This document shows positions 9,251-19,267 of a stretch of 64,000 nucleotides of DNA, in pieces. Both the position numbers and the translations under genes were made by a program. Origin of the DNA: Echinicola jeungdonensis (GTDB taxonomy: Bacteria > Bacteroidota > Bacteroidia > Cytophagales > Cyclobacteriaceae); NCBI RefSeq assembly GCF_030409905.1, contig NZ_JAUFQT010000001.1, positions 1,572,001 through 1,636,000 of the forward strand, written 5' to 3'. The notes beneath the pieces were generated by a model that was not told where the DNA came from, made no database searches, and saw nothing but the letters and a program-made list of their open reading frames with translations. Within the stretch, counting starts at the first letter, position 1; every line of letters begins with the position of its first letter.

Positions 9251-9990
9251 GAAAATTCGGACTGATCGGCTATCCATTAAAACATTCCTTTTCCAAAAAA
9301 TATTTCTCTGGGAAATTTGAAAAGGAAAACATTCAGGACTGCCAATATGATTTATTCGAAATCGACCAAATCGACAAATTTCCCGCGCTGATCGATGCTG
9401 ATAATTCCTTGGAGGGGATAAATGTTACCATTCCCTATAAAGAACAAGTTATCCCCTATCTGGATGAGCTAGACCCTGGTTGTAAAGCTATTGGGGCGGT
9501 AAATTGCATCCATATAAAGGGAGACAAATTAAAAGGGTATAATACAGATTACATCGGTTTCAAAGCTTCCCTGGAAAAATGGCTGGATGGATCCCGCCCA
9601 AAAGCATTGATCCTTGGCACTGGAGGAGCCTCCAAAGCAGTAAAACAGGCCTTGTTAGACCTGAATTTGCCATTCCAAATGGTATCCAGAAAATCCCACA
9701 AGGAATCTGGCTTCATTACCTATGATGATCTCAAAACAGATCCAAATATTCTCGAAGAATATCCCTTAATTATCAATACCACTCCATTGGGAACTTTCCC
9801 CAATACCGAGGAAATGCCAGACATTCCTGTTGACAATATTAATGAGAACCATTGGGTTTACGATCTGGTATATAATCCTGAAAAAACATTTTTGATGAAG
9901 ACCTTGGAATTAAAAGGTGCAAAAGTCAAAAATGGTCTGGAAATGCTGGAATTACAAGCAGAGGCAGCCTGGGAGATATGGAATAAGTAA
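9247..9990 (+). CDS. aroE: Shikimate dehydrogenase
   Basis: AroE reduces 3-dehydroshikimate to shikimate with NADPH in the aromatic amino acid pathway. The 247 residues are slightly short for the family (about 270) but appear complete. Visible features are the start RKFGLIGYPLKHSFS (shikimate-binding serines), the catalytic lysine in NVTIPYKE, the aspartate in NTDYIGF, the dinucleotide-binding GTGGASKAV and the terminal GLEMLELQA motif. It overlaps the DUF368 gene at its start. Confidence 0.94.
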   Translation: MRKFGLIGYPLKHSFSKKYFSGKFEKENIQDCQYDLFEIDQIDKFPALIDADNSLEGINVTIPYKEQVIPYLDELDPGCKAIGAVNCIHIKGDKLKGYNTDYIGFKASLEKWLDGSRPKALILGTGGASKAVKQALLDLNLPFQMVSRKSHKESGFITYDDLKTDPNILEEYPLIINTTPLGTFPNTEEMPDIPVDNINENHWVYDLVYNPEKTFLMKTLELKGAKVKNGLEMLELQAEAAWEIWNK

Positions 9991-10346
9991 GTGTCATTAT
10001 TATGACCTTTCTAAAAAACATCCTTGAAGGGAGGGTTTGAAGTTTTTTAAAATGGTCTTTTGGCAACAGTACAAAGTAAGATGATTGAAGATTCCTAGTA
10101 TGTGGTAAATGGAGTTTTTAGAATCTTAAAATTCAACCTTTTCCTCTCTTTCGGTCAATGCTATTTAAGAAAGTAAGGAAAACTCAAAACTCATTTTTAA
10201 ATGTTCCAGACCAAATTATACCTCTGCCAATCAACTCCTTGAGTCTCACAAGGGCGAAAAGACACCATTTTTAACTAAAAAAAATGGTTAACAAAGATAT
10301 AATTGTCTATCTTATTCAAGACAATAATTATTATCCTTTTTCGCCT
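9991..10346. other. Intergenic region before phoH
   Basis: These 356 nt between aroE and the chosen phoH start contain no supported ORF, no strong hairpin and no clear TTG/TAnnTTTG promoter pair. The stretch is AT-rich and presumably holds the phoH promoter. Confidence 0.5.
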
Positions 10347-11714
10347 ATGCCTAGAGCCAAAGCTACCAAAAACGATTGTAAAATCTTCGTATTGGACACT
10401 TCTGTGATCCTGTACGCTCACAACTCCATCATGAATTTCGCAGAGCATGATGTGGTCATTCCCATTACCGTATTGGAAGAACTGGACCAATTCAAAAAGG
10501 GTAATGACTCCAAAAATTTTGAAGCAAGGGAATTTATCCGCCTGTTGGATAATTTGGCCAAGGACAAAATGATCCATAACTGGACCCCCTTAAATGGAAA
10601 AACCAAGGGGAATTTTAAAGTGATGATGAATGGGGATCACCCCCAAGAAAAGGCCACCATCAAAAATGCAATTGAGATTTTTGGGGAGGAAAAAAACGAT
10701 CACAAAATCCTCAATGCAGCATTATCCCTCAAACATTCCGAAAAGGGCAGAAAGGTGATCCTGGTAAGTAAGGACATTAACCTAAGGCTAAAAGCCAAAT
10801 CCCTTGATATCCAGGCTGAAGATTACGAAACTGGGAAAATCAAAAACATCTCCGAAATCGAAAATACCGGTAAGGTAGTCCTTGAAGGTATTGATCCAGA
10901 TGTCATTAATCAACTTTATGAATCCCAGCAAGTGGATGCCAAAGCAGTGTTGGATCCAAAAAAAGAAAAGGCCAATACTTACTACATTCTGAAAAGTGAT
11001 AAAAATTCGGTATTGGCATTTTACAATGCGGAAGACAATGTGGTGGAAAGGGTCGACAAAAAATTTGCCTACCATGTTAAACCCAGAAATGCGGAGCAAA
11101 CCTTTGCCCTTAATGCCATCACCAATCCAAAGATAAAACTCGTCTCTATCCAAGGTGTAGCAGGTACTGGGAAAACATTATTAGCCCTTGCAGGGGCATT
11201 GGAACAAAGAAGGGACTTTAAACAAATATTTTTGGCCAGACCCATTGTCCCTTTGAGCAATAAAGACATTGGCTACCTCCCAGGGGATATCAAATCCAAA
11301 CTCAATCCCTATATGGAGCCCCTATGGGACAATCTTAAATTCATCCAAAACCAATTCAAAGAAACGGATAAGGAATACCAAAAAATCACCGAAATGATCA
11401 ACACGGAAAAATTGGTAATCCAACCTCTGGCCTATATCCGAGGAAGATCCCTATCCAATATCTTTTTTATCGTGGATGAAGCCCAAAACCTTACTCCCCA
11501 TGAAATCAAGACCATCATCAGTAGGGCAGGCGAAAACACCAAAATCGTCTTTACAGGGGATGTACATCAAATAGACACTCCTTATTTGGACAGCCAAAGC
11601 AATGGCCTTTCCTACCTTATTGACCGGGTAAAAGCCCACCCACTCTATGCCCATATTAAACTTGAAAAAGGAGAACGTTCCGAATTGGCCAACCTGGCCA
11701 ACGAACTTCTTTAA
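10347..11714 (+). CDS. PIN-PhoH family ATPase (PhoH2 type)
   Basis: A 455-residue fusion of an N-terminal PIN nuclease domain (about 1-150; the acidic active site begins at IFVLDTSVIL and continues with later Asp/Glu such as EELDQF) and a C-terminal PhoH helicase-like ATPase. The latter has Walker A GVAGTGKTLLAL near residue 272 and Walker B FFIVDEAQNL. This architecture is known as PhoH2, an RNA helicase/RNase. I chose the ATG at 10347 (MPRAKATKND) because conserved sequence begins there; an in-frame ATG at 10284 would add a 21-residue poorly structured leader. A strong bidirectional terminator follows. Confidence 0.92.
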   Translation: MPRAKATKNDCKIFVLDTSVILYAHNSIMNFAEHDVVIPITVLEELDQFKKGNDSKNFEAREFIRLLDNLAKDKMIHNWTPLNGKTKGNFKVMMNGDHPQEKATIKNAIEIFGEEKNDHKILNAALSLKHSEKGRKVILVSKDINLRLKAKSLDIQAEDYETGKIKNISEIENTGKVVLEGIDPDVINQLYESQQVDAKAVLDPKKEKANTYYILKSDKNSVLAFYNAEDNVVERVDKKFAYHVKPRNAEQTFALNAITNPKIKLVSIQGVAGTGKTLLALAGALEQRRDFKQIFLARPIVPLSNKDIGYLPGDIKSKLNPYMEPLWDNLKFIQNQFKETDKEYQKITEMINTEKLVIQPLAYIRGRSLSNIFFIVDEAQNLTPHEIKTIISRAGENTKIVFTGDVHQIDTPYLDSQSNGLSYLIDRVKAHPLYAHIKLEKGERSELANLANELL

Positions 11715-11718
11715 AATA

Positions 11719-11763
11719 AAATTCAAAAGGGTGGACTGTGAAAGCCCACCCTTTTGAATTTTG
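11719..11763. terminator. Bidirectional terminator between phoH and LytTR gene
   Basis: A long near-perfect inverted repeat (AATTCAAAAGGGTGG / CCACCCTTTTGAATT, loop about 11 nt) is flanked by A-rich and T-rich tails on both sides. It lies between the convergent phoH (+) and response-regulator (-) genes and can serve both. Confidence 0.85.
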
Positions 11764-11784
11764 GGTTTATTAAATGGGTAATTT

Positions 11785-12540
11785 TTAACTCTCTGTTATG
11801 GTATTTAACTTGGCCAGAAAGCTGTTATAATATTGCCGGCCTACCTGTACGGTGGCCCCTGTTTTCAAATTAATCTCGCGGGTGCTAAAACTTTCAATTT
11901 GCCCCAATTGGACAATGTAGGATTTCTGAACCCTTAAAAATTGCTGTGAAGGAAGTTTTTCTTCCATGTCTTTCATAGATTTTCTAATTGTATAGTTACG
12001 GTTCTTAGTATAAATGGTCACCATATTCCCATTGGCCTCCACATAATAAATATCCTCGTATTCTACCCTTTCATAAGCATTATCTGATTTAATATAAACC
12101 GCATCTGTCACCAGATATGGGCTCTCTAGAGGCGGCTTGGCAGCCCCATCCGGTTGTGTAACATTGGTCCTCCGGTTATAAAGGACAATTTCCACTATAG
12201 CATGAATATCATTGGTATTGAAAGGTTTCACAATAAATCCTGCCGGATGTATTCTTTTTGCCCTTTCAATAATTGTTGGGTCACTGTAGGAGGTCACATA
12301 TACTATTGGCGCATCCACCATTTGTTGGATGATTTCTCCCAACTCAATACCGTCCTTATCTCCTTTCAGCTTAATATCCATAAAAACCAGATCTGGCCGG
12401 TATTTTTTTATCACCTTGATAGCTTGGTTGGCAGAATTGGCAATGTCAATATTTACATAGCCCAAGAGTTCAAGGATTTCCTCAATATTTTCAGCAATAT
12501 CCGGGTCGTCCTCTACAATCAGTATTCTTTCCTCTTTCAT
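11785..12540 (-). CDS. LytTR-family response regulator (first)
   Basis: This 251-residue regulator has an N-terminal receiver domain (acidic pocket EDD near residues 10-12, phospho-acceptor Asp in DLVFMDIKL, Lys in VKPF) joined to a C-terminal LytTR DNA-binding domain (about 150-245; YVEANGNMVTIYT, FLRVQKSYIV). It lies downstream of a second LytTR regulator and a LytS-type kinase on the same strand, but 163 nt of AT-rich sequence separates it, so it may have its own promoter. Whether that kinase phosphorylates it is unknown. Confidence 0.92.
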   Translation of the reverse strand: MKEERILIVEDDPDIAENIEEILELLGYVNIDIANSANQAIKVIKKYRPDLVFMDIKLKGDKDGIELGEIIQQMVDAPIVYVTSYSDPTIIERAKRIHPAGFIVKPFNTNDIHAIVEIVLYNRRTNVTQPDGAAKPPLESPYLVTDAVYIKSDNAYERVEYEDIYYVEANGNMVTIYTKNRNYTIRKSMKDMEEKLPSQQFLRVQKSYIVQLGQIESFSTREINLKTGATVQVGRQYYNSFLAKLNTITES

Positions 12541-12703
12541 ATGAATTTAATGTAGTTCTTTATTAGTTGATTTTGACCTTATAAAAACTTATCATCTTTA
12601 TTATCAAATAATTATCTGTAGGAGTATGTACTAATTACATTATTTAATATTGAAAATCAATATATTAATCCAAAAAAACAATTTAAGAACTACATTTTTT
12701 ATC

Positions 12704-13450
12704 CTATAAACTCATCATGTCTTTAAATCTTGCTGCTTGCCGCCTGCTAACTTCAATTCTTTCACCCCCTTTAAGGGTTACCACAAGTCCCCCATTGAAC
12801 CAAGGCTCAATCTCTTCTACCCAGCTTAAATTTATAATATGTTTTCTACTGGCCCTGAAAAATGATTTATCATCCAAACGCTCATCAAGGGCATTGAGGG
12901 ATTTATGGATCATAGGCCTGTTTTTGTCAAAATAAACTTTAATATAGTTACCATCAGATTCAAACAAACGGATATTGGATAGCCTTACAAACCAGCAACG
13001 GTCTCCATCCTTTACAAAAACCTGATCATCTAGTGAAAGAACTTTATTTTCCTGATCTGCGGAATCTGTTGTTTTATCCTCTATTTCTTTGTTGGAATCT
13101 TTTATTTTTTCTGACAGTTTCTGAATAGCTTCTGAAAGCCTGCCTGGTTCAATGGGCTTTAATAAATAATCCAATGCATTCACTTGGAAAGCTTTTAGGG
13201 CAAACTCATCATAAGCAGTGGTAAAAATGACATGAGGAACGGATTCCAACTCTGCCAGAAGGTCAAACCCACTTTTTTCGGGCATCTGAATGTCCAAAAA
13301 CAGGACATCAGGTTTCAGCTCAGCTATTTTGATTTTGGCATCTTCTACATTAACTGCCTCCCCGACCACATCAATCTTTTCCATTTCAGAAAGCAGATTG
13401 ATCAACTCCTTTCTGGCCAATCTTTCATCATCGATTACTAATGCTCGCAT
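12704..13450 (-). CDS. LytTR-family response regulator (second)
   Basis: A 248-residue two-domain regulator. The receiver domain has DDE at residues 7-9, the phospho-acceptor in DVLFLDIQMPEKSG and LKPI with the conserved lysine; the LytTR domain occupies about 140-245 (FESDGNYIKVYF, FFRASRKHIIN). It starts one base after the stop codon of the histidine kinase, so the two form a dedicated two-component pair of the LytS-LytR type. Such pairs in Bacteroidota respond to envelope or nutrient signals; the signal is not evident here. Confidence 0.93.
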   Translation of the reverse strand: MRALVIDDERLARKELINLLSEMEKIDVVGEAVNVEDAKIKIAELKPDVLFLDIQMPEKSGFDLLAELESVPHVIFTTAYDEFALKAFQVNALDYLLKPIEPGRLSEAIQKLSEKIKDSNKEIEDKTTDSADQENKVLSLDDQVFVKDGDRCWFVRLSNIRLFESDGNYIKVYFDKNRPMIHKSLNALDERLDDKSFFRASRKHIINLSWVEEIEPWFNGGLVVTLKGGERIEVSRRQAARFKDMMSL

Positions 13451-13451
13451 G

Positions 13452-14513
13452 TTATCTTTTATTTTTTTCTATTTTAATAAGCAACTTGGGAATTTTAATT
13501 TCAGTTACGACAAAACCTGTTTCACTGTTCTTAATATTAAAAGATGCCCGGTTTCCATAAATCAATTTCAACCTTTGAATGGTATTGGAAATACCATGTC
13601 CGCTACCATCATTTTTTCGGCCATGCCCCCCCTTTAGTTGTCCGGTATTTTTTACCCTAATATAAAGGTCTTCACTCAAGCCAATGTAGCACTGGATCAA
13701 GATACTCCCCCCTTCCATTCTATTAGAAATACCATGTTTGATGGCATTTTCCACAATGGTCTGTAACATCAGTGGTGGAATTTTATATTGATAGGCTTTT
13801 TCCTCAATTTCATATTCAACCTGAAGCCGCTCCTCAAAACGAATGCTTTCCAAATTCAAATAATCCCTTACAATATTGATCTCATCCTTAAAGTCAATGG
13901 TTCTTTTTTTATCCATGATAAGGGAGTATCTCAGGATGTTGCTGAGCTGGGTAATAGCAGATTTAGATTTAGGAGGATTTTCATCTATCAGTGCGCGGAC
14001 ACTATTGAGGGCATTGAAAATAAAATGGGGGTTCAGCTGATTTCTTAGTTGATTGAGCTTTATCTCATTGATCCTGGCCTGGTATTTTAGGGTAGTATTA
14101 TAATTTTCCAGAAAATGATATAAGAAATACATCATTGCCCAAAGGATATAATACAAAAAACTGATGAACATATTGACTAACAAAACAGAGGGCTGTAGGT
14201 CTTCCTGCACCCGTAAAATGCCAAACAGCCAGTTTATCAGTACTGTGGCAATTACATTGGCAAAACTTAGGGCAATAAGAGCTAATGCCCCATTTACCAG
14301 CAATTTGGTCAGACTAAAATTAAACCAACCATGAGTTTTAATCACATATCGGAATAGGTGGGTGGATAATAAATAAAAAGCACCCAAGGAAAAATATGCT
14401 CCTATCTGTACAGAAGTAATTCCACGGATCAGGGAAACAAAAAATAAGTTGATCACTGCGAAACTTGACCAACCCAAAACCTGCAATATCCAATATAAAC
14501 GGGTTCTATCCAT
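13452..14513 (-). CDS. LytS/YehU-type sensor histidine kinase
   Basis: A 353-residue membrane kinase of the PF06580 class. The N-terminal half has four hydrophobic segments, then a short coiled linker and the phospho-acceptor motif NQLNPHFIFNALNS (histidine near residue 168). The ATPase part has the N-box VENAIKHGISN and the glycine motif GSGHGISN. There is no periplasmic sensor domain of note, so sensing is probably within the membrane. It is directly coupled to the second LytTR regulator. Confidence 0.93.
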   Translation of the reverse strand: MDRTRLYWILQVLGWSSFAVINLFFVSLIRGITSVQIGAYFSLGAFYLLSTHLFRYVIKTHGWFNFSLTKLLVNGALALIALSFANVIATVLINWLFGILRVQEDLQPSVLLVNMFISFLYYILWAMMYFLYHFLENYNTTLKYQARINEIKLNQLRNQLNPHFIFNALNSVRALIDENPPKSKSAITQLSNILRYSLIMDKKRTIDFKDEINIVRDYLNLESIRFEERLQVEYEIEEKAYQYKIPPLMLQTIVENAIKHGISNRMEGGSILIQCYIGLSEDLYIRVKNTGQLKGGHGRKNDGSGHGISNTIQRLKLIYGNRASFNIKNSETGFVVTEIKIPKLLIKIEKNKR

Positions 14514-14615
14514 GCTATTCCAAATATACTCAAGTCCATGGAAGTGGATAAGCTTTTTTTATCAATGGGGAACCAGCATGCTAAAAGGAAAATGCTTGGT
14601 TTTGAATTTATTGTA

Positions 14616-17453
14616 TCAAGCTTCCTGGCCTAATTCCATTTTCAAAAATTTTGCTGTATAACTGCTGGGATGTTGACATACCTCTTCAGGTGTCCCTTGG
14701 GTAATGATCTCACCCCCTTTATCTCCACCTTCTGGACCCAAGTCAATAATATGGTCCGCTACCTTAATCACATCCAGGTTATGTTCAATGATCAGTACTG
14801 TATTTCCTTTTTCCACCAACCGGTTCAATACCGCAAGCAAATGTTCAATGTCTTGAAAATGCAATCCTGTAGTGGGCTCATCAAGTATATAGAAAGTCTT
14901 ACCGGTATCTTTTTTGGAAAGCTCTGTAGCCAATTTTACCCGCTGGGCCTCACCACCTGAAAGAGTGGTTGCATGTTGCCCAAGGGTGATATACCCCAAA
15001 CCCACATCATTCAGGGTTTGAATTTTCCTGAGGATTTTTGGTTGGTGATCAAAGAATTCCACTGCCTGTTCTACTGTCATATCCAAAACATCAGCAATGG
15101 ATTTTCCTTTAAACCTTACTTCCAAGGTTTCTCGATTATATCGCTTACCCTTACAGGTTTCACAAGGTATATGTACATCCGGAAGGAAATCCATTTCAAT
15201 TAATTTCATGCCAGCCCCTTCACAATCCTCACAACGGCCTCCTTTTACATTGAATGAAAACCTACCCGGTTTGTATCCACGAATCTTGGCCTCTGGAAGC
15301 CCGGTGAACAAAGCCCTAATATCAGTAAAAACACCGGTATAAGTTGCTGGATTGGACCGGGGAGTCCTGCCAATGGGGGACTGGTCCACCTCAATGACTT
15401 TATCCAAATGTTCCAACCCTTCAATGCTACCATGTTCCAAAGGTTCTCTTTTGGAACGGTAAAAATGACGGTTCATCAAAGGAAACAAGGTTTCGTGAAT
15501 CAGGGAACTCTTGCCACTTCCTGAAACCCCAGTTACGCATATCATGGTCCCCAAGGGTAGTTTTAGATTTACATTTTTAAGATTATGGCCGCAAGCATGT
15601 TTGAGTTCCAGGCTATTTCCCGAACCATTTCTCCTTTGATCAGGCACAGGAATGGATTCCTGTCCATTGAGGTATTTTGCAGTAAGGCTATTTTGTTCTA
15701 AAATTTCCTGGGGGCTACCTTTGGCCACAATATGGCCACCATGTCTTCCTGCTCCAGGACCCATATCCACCACATAATCTGACTCGAGCATCATATCCTT
15801 ATCATGCTCCACTACCAAAACCGAATTGCCCAAATCCCTTAAATCCTGAAGGGCTTTAATTAATTTGACATTGTCCCGCTGATGGAGTCCGATACTCGGT
15901 TCATCCAAAATGTACAATACCCCTACCAGTTGGGTACCAATTTGAGTGGCCAACCTGATCCTTTGGGCCTCTCCTCCGGAAAGGGTTTTCAAAGGCCTGT
16001 TAAGGGAAAGATAATCCAAGCCAATGTCCAATAAAAAACCTATCCTTTTGCGTATCTCCTTTAATACTTCCGATCCAATTAACTTTTGTTTTTCAGTCAA
16101 GTTTTCTTCCAGGTTCTCAAACCAATTCCCCAATTGCCGGATATCCATCATGGCAAGTTGCCCAATATGCTTTCCGGCGATCAAAAAATGGAGGGCTTCT
16201 TTTTTCAAGCGAAAACCTTCGCAATCAGGACAGTCCCTTGTGGTGGTAAAATCACTTACCCACCTTTGTGTCTTTTCTGTACCTCCTTCTTGTTGTTTTT
16301 TCAGGAAATTGACAATTCCTTCAAAAGAAGTATTCCATTTGGTTCCGGGGTATTTCACCGAGTCCACCTCCACATCCATATTATCCCCATAAAGCAACAC
16401 ATCTAATATTTCCGGATCCAACTTTTCGATCGGCGTAGAAATACTTGTTTTAAACCTTTTTAGGATGGCATCTATTTTTTTGAATATCCAAATATCCCTG
16501 TACTCACCCAGGGGGGCGATGCCACCTCTGGAAATGCTGAGTTTAGGATTTGGGATAATATTTTCTTTGGTAATCTCCCCAATTACACCCAAACCATTAC
16601 AGGTATGGCAGGCACCATAAGGGCTGTTGAAGGAAAAGGTATTTGGAGCAGGCTCATCATAACTGAGGCCTGTAGTGGGATCCATCAAGTATTTTGAGAA
16701 ATGATGCAAATTCCCATCCTCCTCCCTGAGCATAATCACCCCTTTTCCATGTTGAAGGGCTGTTTTTAGGGATTGGGTAATGCGGTACTGATCATCCTTC
16801 TCCGCAACCACACGATCCACCACAATTTCTATATCATGGATTTTATATCTGTCCACCTGCATTTTCGGGACCACCTCCATAACCACACCATCCACCCGGA
16901 CTTTTGAAAAACCCATTTTTCGGATTTGCTCAAACAATTCCCGGTAATGCCCTTTTCTTCCTTTTACTACAGGAGCAAGAATATATAGTTTTTTCCCCTT
17001 AAGGTTAGCAAAAATCTGTTCAATGATCTGATCCTCGGTCTGACGAACCATTTTTTTGCCAGAAAGGTAGGAGTAAGCTTCTCCTGCCCGGGCAAATAGC
17101 AAACGCATAAAGTCATAAATCTCGGTCACCGTTCCCACCGTGGACCGAGGGTTTTTGGAAGTGGTTTTTTGTTCGATGGAGATCACAGGGGAAAGCCCGT
17201 TGATCTTATCCACATCTGGTCTTTCCATACCCCCTAAAAATGAGCGGGCATAGGCGGAAAAGCTTTCCATATACCTCCTCTGACCCTCTGAATAAATGGT
17301 GTCAAAGGCCAGGGAGCTCTTACCGCTACCGCTTAGCCCCGTAATCACCACCAATTTATTTCTTGGAATAATAAGGTCTATATTCTTGAGATTATGCTCC
17401 CTGGCTCCATAGATCTCAATTTGCTCTTCTACCGCTGCTTTTGTTTTCGTCAT
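14616..17453 (-). CDS. uvrA: UvrABC excinuclease subunit A
   Basis: UvrA is the damage-recognising ABC ATPase dimer of nucleotide excision repair. At 945 residues it matches the family. It has two ABC modules (Walker A GLSGSGKSSLAF near 39-50 and GVSGSGKSSLIH in the second half), two LSGGEAQR signatures, and zinc-binding cysteine sets (CHTCNGLG, CPDCEGF, CEDCEGAG, CETCKGKR). The partner uvrB is about 17 kb away at 34.7 kb, so the subunits are not cotranscribed. The gene stands alone, between the LytS kinase and the transglycosylase. Confidence 0.97.
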   Translation of the reverse strand: MTKTKAAVEEQIEIYGAREHNLKNIDLIIPRNKLVVITGLSGSGKSSLAFDTIYSEGQRRYMESFSAYARSFLGGMERPDVDKINGLSPVISIEQKTTSKNPRSTVGTVTEIYDFMRLLFARAGEAYSYLSGKKMVRQTEDQIIEQIFANLKGKKLYILAPVVKGRKGHYRELFEQIRKMGFSKVRVDGVVMEVVPKMQVDRYKIHDIEIVVDRVVAEKDDQYRITQSLKTALQHGKGVIMLREEDGNLHHFSKYLMDPTTGLSYDEPAPNTFSFNSPYGACHTCNGLGVIGEITKENIIPNPKLSISRGGIAPLGEYRDIWIFKKIDAILKRFKTSISTPIEKLDPEILDVLLYGDNMDVEVDSVKYPGTKWNTSFEGIVNFLKKQQEGGTEKTQRWVSDFTTTRDCPDCEGFRLKKEALHFLIAGKHIGQLAMMDIRQLGNWFENLEENLTEKQKLIGSEVLKEIRKRIGFLLDIGLDYLSLNRPLKTLSGGEAQRIRLATQIGTQLVGVLYILDEPSIGLHQRDNVKLIKALQDLRDLGNSVLVVEHDKDMMLESDYVVDMGPGAGRHGGHIVAKGSPQEILEQNSLTAKYLNGQESIPVPDQRRNGSGNSLELKHACGHNLKNVNLKLPLGTMICVTGVSGSGKSSLIHETLFPLMNRHFYRSKREPLEHGSIEGLEHLDKVIEVDQSPIGRTPRSNPATYTGVFTDIRALFTGLPEAKIRGYKPGRFSFNVKGGRCEDCEGAGMKLIEMDFLPDVHIPCETCKGKRYNRETLEVRFKGKSIADVLDMTVEQAVEFFDHQPKILRKIQTLNDVGLGYITLGQHATTLSGGEAQRVKLATELSKKDTGKTFYILDEPTTGLHFQDIEHLLAVLNRLVEKGNTVLIIEHNLDVIKVADHIIDLGPEGGDKGGEIITQGTPEEVCQHPSSYTAKFLKMELGQEA

Positions 17454-17597
17454 GAAAGGATGCTTTCCCTGAATAAGTTAATCAATTGACAAAAATATGG
17501 AATATTCACGGAATACCATTACAGTAACCTTTAATCCGATTTTTCTTCCTTTTGGTTTGTTAATTTTCTGGCTCATAACTGATTGTACCTCTCCCGG

Positions 17598-18536
17598 TTA
17601 TTTTTTAGGTAATTTGATTTCGTACTCCTCTCCTTTTTTTAGCGTTAATTGTCCAGTTCTCAACCATGGATTATAAAGCTTCAATTCTTTGTAGGTACTA
17701 TTTTGTTCCCTGGCCCATTTTGCCAAATCATCGATACTATTGGTTACCCTTATATTCCTAAAAGTAGGAAGGTGGTATTTATCCTTATCCCTTATATTAT
17801 ACCCATAATAACCAGGGTTTTCAAAAATTTCTTTAAAGGCCAAAACCCGAAAAACATACCGGCTGGTTTCCTCATTTAAGAGCAGGCCATAATAATCGGG
17901 CATAATTTGGTCATTCATCCTCCGGGTAAGCCCTCTTCTGCCCATATTATAACTGGCAGCAACTGAAGTCCAATTTCCAAACCTGTCATAACTATCCTGG
18001 AAATACTGGCAAGCAGCCGAGGTGGCCTTTTCCCAATGGTACCGTTCATCTACCTCTTCATTGACCTCTAGGCCATATTGCTTAGCTGTCCCTTCCAAAA
18101 ACTGCCAAAAACCTCTTGCACCTGCCGGGGAGACCACATTTCTAAGACCTGACTCCACCAAGGCCACATACTGGAAATCCTTTGGAATATGGTTCTCAAC
18201 TAGGATTTCCCTGATCCTTGGCAGATATTTCCCTGCCCTTTTCATCATTAATAAGGTATTGGATTCCCAGGAAACATTGACATAAATCTCGCGCTCCCAA
18301 CGCTCTAAAATATCAGGTTGGTCCAAGGGAACTTCTTCCCCGGCAAATTCCAAATTTTCAGGCAAGGGGAATAGGGAAACATCGGGACGAACTGAAATAC
18401 GGCCACCCTCTTGATTTTGAAACTTTTGGCCCAGACCACCATATCCATTCTTTTGGGCTATTAATATAAACAACAGGACAAACTGAATGGCAATTAAGCC
18501 ATATATGAAGATTAAATGGTATTTTCTCAAAATCAA
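17598..18536 (-). CDS. Membrane-anchored lytic transglycosylase (SLT, MltD-like)
   Basis: The 312-residue protein has an N-terminal membrane anchor (about 5-27) followed by a periplasmic SLT domain (about 105-235) that would cleave peptidoglycan glycan strands. The catalytic glutamate is in YVALVESGLRN, followed by ARGFWQF and AASYNMG, all typical of GH23/SLT. The C-terminal segment after 250 resembles the LysM-like tail of MltD but is too diverged to call. The start codon is TTG, overlapping the LOG gene stop (TTGA), which suggests translational coupling. Confidence 0.88.
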   Translation of the reverse strand: MILRKYHLIFIYGLIAIQFVLLFILIAQKNGYGGLGQKFQNQEGGRISVRPDVSLFPLPENLEFAGEEVPLDQPDILERWEREIYVNVSWESNTLLMMKRAGKYLPRIREILVENHIPKDFQYVALVESGLRNVVSPAGARGFWQFLEGTAKQYGLEVNEEVDERYHWEKATSAACQYFQDSYDRFGNWTSVAASYNMGRRGLTRRMNDQIMPDYYGLLLNEETSRYVFRVLAFKEIFENPGYYGYNIRDKDKYHLPTFRNIRVTNSIDDLAKWAREQNSTYKELKLYNPWLRTGQLTLKKGEEYEIKLPKK

Positions 18537-19267
18537 AAGTTGGGAGACAACAAATATTTGGTGTAAAATTCATCAATGACTTTTACGGCTTCGGATGCTG
18601 AATCCACCACCGAAAAAAGGTCCAGATCCTCTGGACTGATATTTCGATGTTTTTCCATCATAATTTCCTTTATCCATTGGATCAGTCCACCCCAAAATTC
18701 TTTTCCCACCAAAACTATGGGAAAACGGCCAATTTTCTTGGTCTGGATCAGGGTCATGGCTTCAAATAATTCATCCATGGTTCCAAATCCACCTGGAAGG
18801 ACTATAAAGCCCTGGGCATATTTAACAAACATGACTTTGCGGACAAAAAAGTAATCAAAGGTGATCAGTTTGTCCTGATCGATATATATGTTGTTGAACT
18901 GTTCAAAAGGCAACTGTATATTAAGGCCAACTGATTTTCCCTTGGCTTGGTGGGCTCCTTTGTTACCGGCTTCCATAATCCCTGGACCACCTCCAGTAAT
19001 CACCCCATATCCATGCCGAACGAGTTTGGCCGCAATTTCTTCTGCAATTTGATAATATTTATCCTCCTGAGGGGTTCTCGAGGATCCAAATATAGAAACA
19101 CAAGGCCCTATTTTGGCCAGTTTTTCAAATCCTTCCACAAATTCGGACATTACTTTAAAAATAACCCAGGAGTTGGCACTTTTTATTTCACTCCAATCTT
19201 TTTCTTTAAATGCCCTTCTAATTCTTTCTTCTTCTGTCAATTCTAATTTATCTGATTCTTCCCTCAT
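18533..19267 (-). CDS. LOG-family protein (TIGR00730-like)
   Basis: A 244-residue Rossmann-fold protein of the lysine-decarboxylase-like/LOG family. Members include cytokinin riboside 5'-monophosphate phosphoribohydrolases. The diagnostic GGGPGIMEAGNKGA and PGGFGTMDELFEA motifs are both present. I use the ATG at 19267; a GTG at 19273 would add two residues. The exact substrate cannot be read from sequence. The next gene starts on its stop codon. It is divergent from the YkgJ-type gene. Confidence 0.9.
   Translation of the reverse strand: MREESDKLELTEEERIRRAFKEKDWSEIKSANSWVIFKVMSEFVEGFEKLAKIGPCVSIFGSSRTPQEDKYYQIAEEIAAKLVRHGYGVITGGGPGIMEAGNKGAHQAKGKSVGLNIQLPFEQFNNIYIDQDKLITFDYFFVRKVMFVKYAQGFIVLPGGFGTMDELFEAMTLIQTKKIGRFPIVLVGKEFWGGLIQWIKEIMMEKHRNISPEDLDLFSVVDSASEAVKVIDEFYTKYLLSPNF

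Noticed and set aside
12154..12555. Plus-strand ORF (133 codons) opposite the first LytTR regulator
   Set aside because: Antisense to a well-supported response regulator, with no motifs.
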